A DNA stretch of 55,942 nt, from contig NZ_QLMJ01000032.1 in NCBI RefSeq assembly GCF_003259845.1, forward strand, positions 1 through 55,942. Reading direction: 5' to 3'. Within the stretch, counting starts at the first letter, position 1; every line of letters begins with the position of its first letter. The translations under genes and the position numbers were made by a program. The stretch comes from Actinoplanes lutulentus. GTDB taxonomy: Bacteria > Actinomycetota > Actinomycetes > Mycobacteriales > Micromonosporaceae. The notes under the pieces are model-generated. The model ran no database searches. It had not been told where the DNA came from and saw only the letters and a list, made by a program, of their open reading frames with translations. Below, piece by piece: positions 44,899 to 52,723 of this stretch.

Positions 44899-46656
44899 TC
44901 ACGCACGTTTTTCCCGGGCGGCTACCGAGAGCAACTCCTCGGCATGCGCGATGCCGAGGTCCGAATCCGGCAGACCAGCCAGCATCCGCGACAACTCACG
45001 GGCCCGCTCGGTCTCCTCCACGATCCGCACACCACTCGTAGTGATCGCCCCACCGGTGTCTTTCGCGACCACCAGATGGCGATCCGCGAATGCCGCGACC
45101 TGCGGCAAGTGCGTCACGACCAACACCTGATGGGTACGCGCAAGGCGCGCCAGCCGCCGCCCGATCTCCACAGCGGCCGTGCCACCGACACCCGAGTCCA
45201 CCTCGTCGAAGACCAGCGTCGGCGGGCCACCGGCACCCGCGAACACCACCTCGATCGCCAGCATCACCCGGGACAGCTCACCACCGGAGGCGCCCTTCTG
45301 CAGCGGCAGCGACGGCGCGCCCGGGTGGGCCAGCAGCCGCAGCTCCACCTCGTCGGCGCCGTCCGGACCGGCCGCGAACTCCTCGCCGTCAACCGACACG
45401 GCCGGCTCGTCGCGCGTCGGCGTGCGGGTCAGCACCGCGATCTCGACCCGCGCGTGCGGCATCGCCAGACCGGCCAGCTCCACGCTGACCGCCTCGGAGA
45501 ACCGCCCGGCCGCCTCCCGCCGGGCCGCCGTCAGCCGGCCCGCCAGCTCACCCACGGTCGCGGCGAGTCGCTGCCGTTCCTTGTCCAGCTCTTCCAGCAG
45601 CTCGTCGGAGTTGTCCAGCTCGCTCAGCTTGGCCCGGGCGTTCTCCGCCCAGACGATCACGCCGTCGATGTCGTCCGCGTACTTCCGGGTCAGCGCCCGC
45701 AGCGCGGCCCGCCGCTCGTAGATCGCCTCCAGCCGGGCCGGGTCCGCGTCCAGCTCACCGAGGTACGCCGAGAGCTCCGACGAGACGTCACCGACCAGGG
45801 TCGCCGCCTCCTCGATCCGCAGGGCAAGCTCGCCCAGCAGCGGATCGACACCGGCCTGACCCTCCAGGGTGCGCCGGGCGGTGCCGAGCAGCTGGGTCGC
45901 GTCCGGAGTGTCGTCGGTCGCCTCCACACCACCGGCCAGGGCCTGCCCGGCGATGGCCGCGGCCACCCGCAGCCCCTCGGCGTGCTCCAGCCGCTGCAGC
46001 TCGGCGCGCAGATCGTCGTCCTCACCGGGCTGCGGGTCGACCCGGGTTATCTCGTCGAGGCCGAGCTTGAGCAGGTCGGCCTCCTGCGAGCGCTGCCGCG
46101 CGTTGCGCCGGCGGTCGGTCAGGTCCTCGACCACCTTGCGCCAGCGGGTGAACGCCTCGCGGTAGGAGTCCAGAAGCTTCTCGTGCTCCGGGCCGGCGAA
46201 CCGGTCCAGCGCGGAACGCTGCTCGGACGGGCGCAGCAGCCGCAGCTGATCGGACTGGCCGTGCACGGCCAGGATCTGCTCGCCGAGCTCGCTGAGCGTC
46301 GACACCGGCATGCTGCGGCCACCGACGTGCGCCCGGGACCGGCCCTCGGCCGTCACCGTGCGGCTCAGCAGGATCGAGCCGTCGTCGTCGGCCTCGCCAC
46401 CGGCGTCGGTGACCCGGGTGCGCACCGCGTCACCCAGGCTGCCGCGCAGTTTCAGCCGGCCCTCCACGACGGCACGGCCCGGGTCGGCTCGCACCCGGCC
46501 GGCGTCGGCCCGGCCACCGAACAGAAGTCCGAGACCGGTCACCACCATCGTCTTGCCAGCACCGGTCTCGCCGGTGATCACATTCATTCCCGACGTGAGT
46601 CGCAGCGTGGTGTCGTCGATGACGCCGAGACCGGTGATGCGCAGTTCCTCCAGCAC
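44899..46656 (-). CDS. recN: DNA repair ATPase RecN
   Basis: 585 aa, SMC-like. Walker A is ITGETGAGKTMVV near residue 30. A coiled-coil arm spans ~150-380. The C-terminal half has the signature KGASGGELSRVMLAIEVV and Walker B LVFDEVDSGVGG. It acts early in double-strand break repair. The start is GTG with a weak binding site. I looked for an SOS box upstream; only a half-like GTTCG is present. It lies 51 bp after nadK on the same strand. Confidence 0.95.
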   Translation of the reverse strand: MLEELRITGLGVIDDTTLRLTSGMNVITGETGAGKTMVVTGLGLLFGGRADAGRVRADPGRAVVEGRLKLRGSLGDAVRTRVTDAGGEADDDGSILLSRTVTAEGRSRAHVGGRSMPVSTLSELGEQILAVHGQSDQLRLLRPSEQRSALDRFAGPEHEKLLDSYREAFTRWRKVVEDLTDRRRNARQRSQEADLLKLGLDEITRVDPQPGEDDDLRAELQRLEHAEGLRVAAAIAGQALAGGVEATDDTPDATQLLGTARRTLEGQAGVDPLLGELALRIEEAATLVGDVSSELSAYLGELDADPARLEAIYERRAALRALTRKYADDIDGVIVWAENARAKLSELDNSDELLEELDKERQRLAATVGELAGRLTAARREAAGRFSEAVSVELAGLAMPHARVEIAVLTRTPTRDEPAVSVDGEEFAAGPDGADEVELRLLAHPGAPSLPLQKGASGGELSRVMLAIEVVFAGAGGPPTLVFDEVDSGVGGTAAVEIGRRLARLARTHQVLVVTHLPQVAAFADRHLVVAKDTGGAITTSGVRIVEETERARELSRMLAGLPDSDLGIAHAEELLSVAAREKRA

Positions 46657-46707
46657 AGGCGAACAGTAACGGTGCCCACCGACAAACGCCCACTCCGGGA
46701 TCTCTGA

Positions 46708-47595
46708 TCAGCGTCGATTCCCTCGCCACCCGACCACGGGCAACTCGAACTTCGCCACGAGCGTGTCAGTGAACGGCCGGGGCGCCAGACGGACCACCCG
46801 GACGGGCAACTGACCCCGTTCGACTGTCACCCGCGAGCCGGGCGGCAGGTCCCAGGTGCGGCGACCGTCACAGCAGAGCACCGCAAAGGACGTATACGGG
46901 TCGACCGTCAGGACGAACGTCGACGTCGGAGCGGTCACCAGCGGCTTGCTGAACAGCGCGTGCGCACTGATCGGCACGAGCAGCAGCGCCTCCACCTCGG
47001 GCCAGACCACCGGTCCGCCGGCCGAGAACGCGTACGCCGTCGACCCGGTCGGTGTGGCGCAAACCACACCGTCACAGCCGTACCGCGACAGCGGCCGGCC
47101 GTCCACGTCGACCAGGAGCTCGAGCATCTGCGCCCGCTGCCCCTTCTCCACCGACACCTCGTTGAGCGCCCAGGACTCGGCGATCAGGCGTCCGTCGTAC
47201 TCGGCCCGCACGTCCAGGGTCAGCCGCTCGTCGACCGTGTAGTCGCCGGCCACCACGCTGGCGACCGCCTCGTCGATGTGCTCGATCTCCGCCTCGGCGA
47301 GGAAACCCACCTTGCCCAGGTTGATCCCGAGCAGCGGCGCCTTCACCGGCCGGGCCAGGTCGGCGGCGCGCAGGAACGTGCCGTCACCACCGAGCGCCAG
47401 CACGATCTCCACACCCTCGGTCGCCGCCGGTCCCTCGACCGGCTTCACCTCCGGTGGCAGGTCGATGTCGGCGACCTCCTCGGCGATGACCCGGACCTCG
47501 AAACCGGCCGCGATCAGATCCAGCGCCACCGCACGGGCGTGCTGTGTGCTCTGCCTGCGCCCGGTGTGCGTCACCAGCAGGGCCGAGCGGGTCAT
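46708..47595 (-). CDS. nadK: NAD kinase
   Basis: 295 aa. The phosphate-binding LALGGDGTFLRAADLAR (~residues 67-83), NLGKVGFLAEAE, NEVSVEKG and TPTGSTAYAFSAGGPVV motifs are all present. It phosphorylates NAD to NADP using ATP or polyphosphate. The ATG overlaps the tlyA stop by 4 bp, the conserved tlyA-nadK-recN order. Confidence 0.96.
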   Translation of the reverse strand: MTRSALLVTHTGRRQSTQHARAVALDLIAAGFEVRVIAEEVADIDLPPEVKPVEGPAATEGVEIVLALGGDGTFLRAADLARPVKAPLLGINLGKVGFLAEAEIEHIDEAVASVVAGDYTVDERLTLDVRAEYDGRLIAESWALNEVSVEKGQRAQMLELLVDVDGRPLSRYGCDGVVCATPTGSTAYAFSAGGPVVWPEVEALLLVPISAHALFSKPLVTAPTSTFVLTVDPYTSFAVLCCDGRRTWDLPPGSRVTVERGQLPVRVVRLAPRPFTDTLVAKFELPVVGWRGNRR

Positions 47596-48407
47596 GTCGC
47601 CTCCAGGTCAGCAGCCACGGGTCCCGCCTCGACCACACTCTCGATCCGCTCCTGCTCGGCGGGTGGCGCGTCCCGCCGGAACCACACGAAGAACTCCACG
47701 TTGCCGCTCGGTCCGGGCAGCGGGCTCGCCGCCACGTCCCGCACACCCAGGCCCAGCTGCTGCGCGGCCGCCGCCACGTCCATCACGGCCTCCGCGCGCA
47801 GCCGCCAGTCACGGACCACACCACCGGTGCCGACCCGTTCCTTGCCGACCTCGAACTGCGGTTTCACCATCAGCGCCAGATCACCGTCGGTGCACGCCGC
47901 GAGCGCCGGCAGCACCAGCCGCAGCGAGATGAACGACAGGTCGGCCACGGTCAGGTCGACCGTCCCGCCGATCACGTCCGGGGTCAGGGTGCGCACGTTG
48001 GTGCGCTCCATCACCACGACGCGCTCGTTGGTCCGGATCGGCCAGGCCAGCTGCCCGTAACCGACGTCGACCGCCACCACCTGCCGGGCTCCGGCGCGCA
48101 GCAGCACGTCGGTGAACCCGCCGGTGGAGGCCCCGGCGTCCAGGCACCTTCTCCCCTCGACGCTCAGCTGTTTGAAGGCGGCGAGCGCTCCGGCGAGCTT
48201 GTGCCCGCCCCGGGACACGTACTCGGTCTGCGGATCCTCCCCGGTCACCAGCACCGGGTCGGCCGGGTCGACCATCGCCGCCACCTTGTGGGCGACGACG
48301 CCCCGGACCTGCACACGGCCGTCCGCGACGAGCGCGGCAGCCTGTTCCCGGGAGCGAGCGAGCTTGCGGCGGACGAGCTCAGCGTCCAGCCGCGCACGGC
48401 GGGCCAT
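47592..48407 (-). CDS. tlyA: TlyA family rRNA 2'-O-methyltransferase / hemolysin
   Basis: 271 aa. An N-terminal S4 domain (residues ~5-65) precedes an FtsJ-like Rossmann fold: SRGGHKL, LDAGASTGGFTDVLL (~90-104), VADLSFISL, MVKPQFEVGK and NVEFFVWF. This gives the K-D-K-E catalytic set of 2'-O-methyltransferases. TlyA of mycobacteria methylates 16S C1409 and 23S C1920, which sensitises ribosomes to capreomycin. It starts 30 bp after the small HPVTQ-repeat gene. Confidence 0.94.
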   Translation of the reverse strand: MARRARLDAELVRRKLARSREQAAALVADGRVQVRGVVAHKVAAMVDPADPVLVTGEDPQTEYVSRGGHKLAGALAAFKQLSVEGRRCLDAGASTGGFTDVLLRAGARQVVAVDVGYGQLAWPIRTNERVVVMERTNVRTLTPDVIGGTVDLTVADLSFISLRLVLPALAACTDGDLALMVKPQFEVGKERVGTGGVVRDWRLRAEAVMDVAAAAQQLGLGVRDVAASPLPGPSGNVEFFVWFRRDAPPAEQERIESVVEAGPVAADLEAT

Positions 48408-48437
48408 TTAAGATCAAACCCTTTTCTTGTACGAGTC

Positions 48438-48752
48438 TCAGCGGTCGATGCTCGCCAGGGTTTCCTGGAGCACCTGGTGCGCGGCCTCGTACTCGGCGAT
48501 CTGTTCCGCCGGCGCCAGCCGCGCGGCGTTGGCGAGCGACCGTAGCACCGCGTCCACCGCCGGATGCCCGGTGTCCTCCCCGTTCCCGCCGCCCGGCGTG
48601 TGCGGGGTTCCCTGGAACTGGGCTCCCTGAAACTGGGTTCCCTGCTGCTGGGTCACCGGGTGCTGGGTCACCGGGTGCTGGGTCACCGGGTGCTGGTTGC
48701 CGAGGGGCGGGCCGGGCCGGGGGCCGGGCTGCGCGAAATTCGGGAACGTCAC
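48438..48752 (-). CDS. Small hypothetical protein with HPVTQ repeats
   Basis: 104 aa. Residues 1-55 are Pro/Gln/Gly-rich and contain three perfect HPVTQ repeats. Residues 60-104 form a helical segment (AVDAVLRSLANAARLAPAEQIAEYEAAHQVLQETL) that resembles a small conserved actinobacterial protein found between the HAD gene and tlyA. That helical part is probably the functional core; its job is unknown. It begins 4 bp after the upstream phasin-like gene. Confidence 0.75.
   Translation of the reverse strand: MTFPNFAQPGPRPGPPLGNQHPVTQHPVTQHPVTQQQGTQFQGAQFQGTPHTPGGGNGEDTGHPAVDAVLRSLANAARLAPAEQIAEYEAAHQVLQETLASIDR
48646..48690. repeat. Three perfect 15-bp repeats (HPVTQ)
   Basis: Unit TGCTGGGTCACCGGG occurs at 48646-48660, 48661-48675 and 48676-48690 without mismatch. 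It keeps the frame of the 104-aa protein gene. Confidence 0.95.
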
Positions 48753-48756
48753 GGGA

Positions 48757-49674
48757 TCACGCCTCCGTGGTCTCGGCCGAGGTCGCCTGGTTCGGCACTG
48801 TCTTCTTCGCAGCGGTCTTGCGGGGAGCGGCCTTCTTCGCCGGAGCCGGCTCGACGGCCGCAGCCTTGCGCGGAGCCCGTTTCCGAGGCGCCGCGATCGG
48901 CTTCGCCACTGTCTTTTCGGCCGGCTTCTCCACCGTCTTCACGACCGGCTTTTCGACCGGCTTTTCGGCCGGCTTTTCGACCGGGGGCAGTTCGGTCGCG
49001 GCGGCTGCCTCGACCACCGCGCTCACCGGCGACGCTGAGGTCCCCGCCGGAACGGGCATGCCCGTGGCCGGTGTCGCCTGCGACGGCACCGCCGCCTTCC
49101 TGGCGGGCGCGCGCTTGGCGACCGCTTTCTTGGCGACGGCTTTCTTCGCTGCTTTCACCGGCACATCCGGGGTGACCGCCACCGGCTTGATGGGAGCCGG
49201 CTCACTCGCAACCGGCTCGCTGGGCGCGGGGGCCACATTGGCCGGTGCGGACGCCCGGCCCGTTCCGGCCGAGGGCATCGCGTTCGGCTTGGCTTTCACC
49301 GCTTTCTTCGCCACGGCCTTTTTCGCCGGTGGTGCGACCGGCGCCGCCGGCGGAGCGACGGTGCCGGGCTTCGACTCCGCCTCCCGCAGCTGTCGCTCCA
49401 GGTCGTGCACCCGCGTCGTCAGATCCGACACCTCGTCGGCGGTGGCCAGGCCCACCCGCCCGAGAGCACGGTCCACCTCGAAACGGACAATGTTCGTCAG
49501 CGCCTCACGGTTCGCCACACCGGCCGAGAGCAGATCCTCCACCAGGCCCTGCAGCTGAACCGCCGTCGCGCCACCCCGGGAGAACACCTCCCCGGCGACC
49601 TGCTGAGCCTTTTTCCTGGGGGCTTCCGTGAGCCCGAGCGCCAGGTCCAGATATGCCCGCCATGCATCTGCCAT
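48757..49674 (-). CDS. Phasin-like helical protein with long Lys/Ala/Pro DNA-binding-like tail
   Basis: 305 aa. Residues 1-100 are amphipathic helices (YLDLALGLTEAPRKKAQQV, then VSDLTTRVHDLERQLRE coiled coil) as in phasin-like/polyhydroxyalkanoate-associated proteins of actinobacteria. Residues 105-305 are a disordered tail rich in AKKAVAKKAV, PRKRAPRKAA and EKPAEKPVEKP repeats, like histone H1 or HU tails. Nucleoid or granule association is inferred. GGAGG precedes the ATG at 49674. A longer frame to 49728 is not needed. It is divergent from the SCP2-like gene. Confidence 0.78.
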   Translation of the reverse strand: MADAWRAYLDLALGLTEAPRKKAQQVAGEVFSRGGATAVQLQGLVEDLLSAGVANREALTNIVRFEVDRALGRVGLATADEVSDLTTRVHDLERQLREAESKPGTVAPPAAPVAPPAKKAVAKKAVKAKPNAMPSAGTGRASAPANVAPAPSEPVASEPAPIKPVAVTPDVPVKAAKKAVAKKAVAKRAPARKAAVPSQATPATGMPVPAGTSASPVSAVVEAAAATELPPVEKPAEKPVEKPVVKTVEKPAEKTVAKPIAAPRKRAPRKAAAVEPAPAKKAAPRKTAAKKTVPNQATSAETTEA

Positions 49675-49769
49675 GGTCCCGCCTCCTCTCGCCGCGTCGG
49701 GTGCCACGCTACCGGGCACCCCGGACATCTTCCTGAGGTACCGTGCTGGTGTCGCAAGGGAGGGTGCCG

Positions 49770-50105
49770 ATGGTCACCGTGGACGAGTGCCGGCAAGCGT
49801 TGCACGACCTGGCCGCGAAATTGGCCGCCAACGCCGAAGCCCAGGGCCATCTCGACCTCGATCGCACGCTCGCCTGCCGGGTGACCGACCTCGGCACCGC
49901 GTTCCACGGCCGGATCACCGGCGGCCGGCTGATCGACATCGCGGACGGCGACGATCCAAAAGCGAAGATCGCGCTGATCTCCTCGGGCGCCGACCTGATC
50001 GCCCTGATCGAGGGCAGGCTCGACGTCACCCGCGCGATCGCGTCCCGGCAGGTCACCATCAAGGCGAACCCGTTCGACCTGCTCAAACTCCGTAAGCTCC
50101 TCTGA
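49770..50105 (+). CDS. SCP2 sterol-carrier-like domain protein
   Basis: 111 aa. A fold with one helix (VDECRQALHDLAAKLAANAE) then strands and AKIALISSGADLIALIEGRLDVTRAIASRQVTIKANPFDLLKLRKLL. The last part matches the SCP2 pattern, where a helix ending GxLDxxxAxxxGxVxxxG is followed by a terminal helix. It may bind lipids. GGAGG lies 7 nt before the ATG. It is divergent from the phasin-like gene (95 bp) and convergent with the chemoreceptor. Confidence 0.75.
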   Translation: MVTVDECRQALHDLAAKLAANAEAQGHLDLDRTLACRVTDLGTAFHGRITGGRLIDIADGDDPKAKIALISSGADLIALIEGRLDVTRAIASRQVTIKANPFDLLKLRKLL

Positions 50106-50150
50106 GAGCGCCAGCAGCGCTTCCAGATACGGCCCGGTGATCGAAAACGT

Positions 50151-51434
50151 TCAAGAACCGGAACGGGCGGCCAGCGACTGGAGCCCGGCCAGCACCTGAT
50201 CGGCGGCCGAGGTCGCGGTCGACAGCTGGGTGGTCACCTCGGAGAGCACGGCAGCCTGCTCCTCCACCGAGGACGCGATGTTCAGCTGCAACTCGTGGAT
50301 CCCGTCGACCGCACCGGTGGTGGACGTGATCGTCTGCGCCACGTCGTCGGTCTCCGCCACGATCGCGGTGATCACCTCGTTCACCCGTTGGACCGACGTG
50401 GCCGTCTCCCGGGCGAGGTCCTTCACCTCGCTGGCCACCACGGCGAAACCCTTGCCGAGCTCGCCGGCCCGCGCCGCCTCGATCGTGGCGTTGAGCGCGA
50501 GCAGATTCGTCTGTTCGGCCAGCGACGCGATCAGCGCGTTCACGTCAGCGATCTCACCGACCGAGCGCTCGAGGGCACGTACCTTCTCGCCCGCTGACGC
50601 GGCCGCGTCCTTACCGCTCGCCGCGGTGCCGGCGGCATCCGCGGAACGCTGCGCGATGTCGTGGACCGACGCGGTGAGCGCGGCCAGTTCGCGGTCGACG
50701 GCCGCGACCGCCGAGATCGCGGCGTGCGCCTCCGCGCTGATCTCCGTGACGTCCGCGGTCACCCGGCGAGCGTGCTCGGCCGCCTGCTCGGAGCGGAGCC
50801 GGACATCCTCGGCGGCCCGTTCCCGCGCGTCCTGCTCGGCCCGTTCGGTCTGCCGCCGGGCGTCCTCGGCCTCCCGCGCGAGAACCTCGTTCTCCCGTTC
50901 CGCCTGCTCCGCGAAGTGCCAGAAGATCACGATGCCGGCCACCTCAAGAGCCGCGAGCCCGGCGTGCACGGCGACCATCACGATCGCCGCGCCGATCGCC
51001 ATGTGGTGGATGCCGAAGACCCGCTCCGGTTCGAGAAGCCCGAGCACACCGTGGTGCACCACCACGACCACGACGGCCGAGATCAGCGGCGCCCACATCT
51101 GATAGAGCGCCACGAAGATCAGAATCGCGTACAGGTGGATGTGCGCGGCCATCTCCCCACCGGAGAGCTCGATCGCGATGAACGTGCACGCGATCAGCCC
51201 CACGCTGGTGTGCGACGCCATCGCTTTCGGGTTGGGCAGCACACGACTCGCCGCCGCCCAGACGGTGAGCGCCCCGGCCAGCAGCACGGTCTCCCACGGC
51301 GAACGCGGCCCCAGAAAGCCGAGCACCAGGAACGCCGGAACGTGGAACCAGAGCAGCCTGCTGATGATCCGATGCCGAGCAGCCCACGACGCGTCGGACA
51401 GCCGGGCGCCACGCGGCAGAGTGAACGCGCTCAT
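50151..51434 (-). CDS. Methyl-accepting chemotaxis-type protein with membrane-embedded sensor
   Basis: 427 aa. About six helices occupy residues ~25-185 with only short loops, so there is no periplasmic ligand domain. A coiled coil (~185-240) leads to the signalling domain, whose tip is well conserved: LAEQTNLLALNATIEAARAGELGKGFAVVASEV (~310-342). No che or flagellar genes are nearby. It may sense membrane state or an intracellular cue. The start at 51434 (MSAFTLPRG) is chosen from the first plausible Met before the helices; a longer frame reaches 51527. Confidence 0.9.
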   Translation of the reverse strand: MSAFTLPRGARLSDASWAARHRIISRLLWFHVPAFLVLGFLGPRSPWETVLLAGALTVWAAASRVLPNPKAMASHTSVGLIACTFIAIELSGGEMAAHIHLYAILIFVALYQMWAPLISAVVVVVVHHGVLGLLEPERVFGIHHMAIGAAIVMVAVHAGLAALEVAGIVIFWHFAEQAERENEVLAREAEDARRQTERAEQDARERAAEDVRLRSEQAAEHARRVTADVTEISAEAHAAISAVAAVDRELAALTASVHDIAQRSADAAGTAASGKDAAASAGEKVRALERSVGEIADVNALIASLAEQTNLLALNATIEAARAGELGKGFAVVASEVKDLARETATSVQRVNEVITAIVAETDDVAQTITSTTGAVDGIHELQLNIASSVEEQAAVLSEVTTQLSTATSAADQVLAGLQSLAARSGS

Positions 51435-51533
51435 ACCGCTCTTATCGGCCACTCCGCCCACAGCGTGATCGACAACAGCCTCCAAAACTGACTGACATCC
51501 CCCAGGCCACGACGCACGGCCCCCCAAGCCCGC

Positions 51534-51572
51534 GTGTCGAGTTCGGGCGCAATCCGCACCTCAAGTCGACAC
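51534..51572. repeat. 39-nt palindromic element, copy C
   Basis: Begins GTGTCGAGTTCGGGCGC and ends CACCTCAAGTCGACAC, again exactly 39 nt. Its right arm equals the reverse complement of the left arm of copy A over 17 nt (GCACCTCAAGTCGACAC), so the family is truly palindromic. It sits between the chemoreceptor start and the stop of the HAD gene, 33 kb from the other copies. Confidence 0.85.
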
Positions 51573-51593
51573 GGTGGGGTCTGCGGAGCGGGG

Positions 51594-52721
51594 TCAGAGG
51601 CCCCAGGAGTGGAGGAGTTCGGTGGCTTCGGGTGAGCCGGCCTCGATCGCGGAGGATGGGACGCCGTCCCAGGTGACGCCGCAGAGCAGGCGCAGCGCGG
51701 TGACCGGGTCGCCGGAGCCGTCCAGGACAGCGCGGTCACCGTCGCGGGTGACCCGCCAGCCGGCGGCTGCGCCGGCAACCCCGTCTCGCGCCTCGCCGCT
51801 GATCTCGGCACCGGTGTCTTCGCCCAGCGCCTCTTCGCCCGGCACATCTCTGCCCAGCGCCTCTTTGCCTGGCACGTCTTTGCCTGGCACGTCTTTGCCT
51901 GGCACGGGGATGCGGGCGTTGGCGGCTGGGTGGAATAGGGCCGACAGGTCGGCTGCCACGTAAGTGGGGCGGCGGTGGGGTGGTGCCGCCAGCAGGTCGG
52001 CCGGGCCGCTGACGCCGGTGAGTACCAGCAGGCTGTCCATGCCGGCGCCGGCCGCGCCCTCGATGTCGGTGTCCAGGCGGTCGCCGATTGCCAGTGGACG
52101 CTTCGCCTCGGACCGCTCCGCGGCCGTGGTGAACAGGCCTGGCTCCGGCTTGCCGACGACCACGTCCGGGTCACGGTCCAGGGCGGTGCGCAGGACCGCC
52201 ACCAGGGAACCGTTGCCCGGCAGCGGGCCACGGGGGCTCGGCAGAGTCTTGTCGGTGTTGGTGGCGAACCAGGTCGCTCCGGCCCGTACCGCCAGAGCGG
52301 CTTCGGCCAGGACCTTCCAGCCGACCTCAGGTCCGTACCCCTGAATGACCGCGACCGGTTCGTCCTCGGCCGAGCCGACGGGGTTGAGGCCCGCGTCGCG
52401 GACCTCGGCGCGCAGGGCGTCGGCGCCCACCACCAGGATCGGCGCGCCGGCCGGAAACCGCTCGGCCAGAAGCACGGCGGCCGCGCCGGCCGAGGTCAGA
52501 ACCTCAGCCGGCGCGGCCTTCACACCCATGCCGGTCAGCAGCGCGGCCACATCAGCGGCGCGCCGCGAGGCGTTGTTCGTCGCGTACGCGATCGAAGTCC
52601 CGCCAGAGCGCAGCTGCTCGACCGCCTCGGCCGCGCCCTGAATCGGTTTGTCGATCAGGTAGATGACGCCGTCCAGGTCGAAGATGACCAGGTCGTAGCC
52701 CGCGGCGAGGTGGTCGCTCAT
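51594..52721 (-). CDS. HAD-IIA family phosphatase with repeat insertion
   Basis: 375 aa. HAD motif I is VIFDLDGVIYL (~residues 11-21), motif II YATNNASRR (~45-53), motif III is the Lys in VVVGKPEPGLF and motif IV IGDRLDTDIEGA. This is the NagD/PGP-like subclass with a large cap domain, dephosphorylating small phosphates such as nucleotides, glycolate or glycerol phosphates. Between the core and an extra C-terminal domain (~310-375) lies a low-complexity PGKDV/PGKEAL repeat insertion (~270-300). It starts 2 bp after the RGG/TPR gene, so the two are cotranscribed. Confidence 0.9.
   Translation of the reverse strand: MSDHLAAGYDLVIFDLDGVIYLIDKPIQGAAEAVEQLRSGGTSIAYATNNASRRAADVAALLTGMGVKAAPAEVLTSAGAAAVLLAERFPAGAPILVVGADALRAEVRDAGLNPVGSAEDEPVAVIQGYGPEVGWKVLAEAALAVRAGATWFATNTDKTLPSPRGPLPGNGSLVAVLRTALDRDPDVVVGKPEPGLFTTAAERSEAKRPLAIGDRLDTDIEGAAGAGMDSLLVLTGVSGPADLLAAPPHRRPTYVAADLSALFHPAANARIPVPGKDVPGKDVPGKEALGRDVPGEEALGEDTGAEISGEARDGVAGAAAGWRVTRDGDRAVLDGSGDPVTALRLLCGVTWDGVPSSAIEAGSPEATELLHSWGL
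51862..51906. repeat. Three perfect 15-bp repeats inside the HAD gene
   Basis: TCTTTGCCTGGCACG occurs at 51862-51876, 51877-51891 and 51892-51906 and is preceded by degenerate units back to about 51815. On the minus strand it encodes VPGKD-type pentapeptides and keeps the frame. Confidence 0.93.
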
Positions 52722-52723
52722 GC

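Noticed and set aside
46657..46707. LexA (SOS) box upstream of recN
   Set aside because: Only one half (GTTCG) resembles the actinobacterial CGAAC-N4-GTTCG site; the other half does not match.
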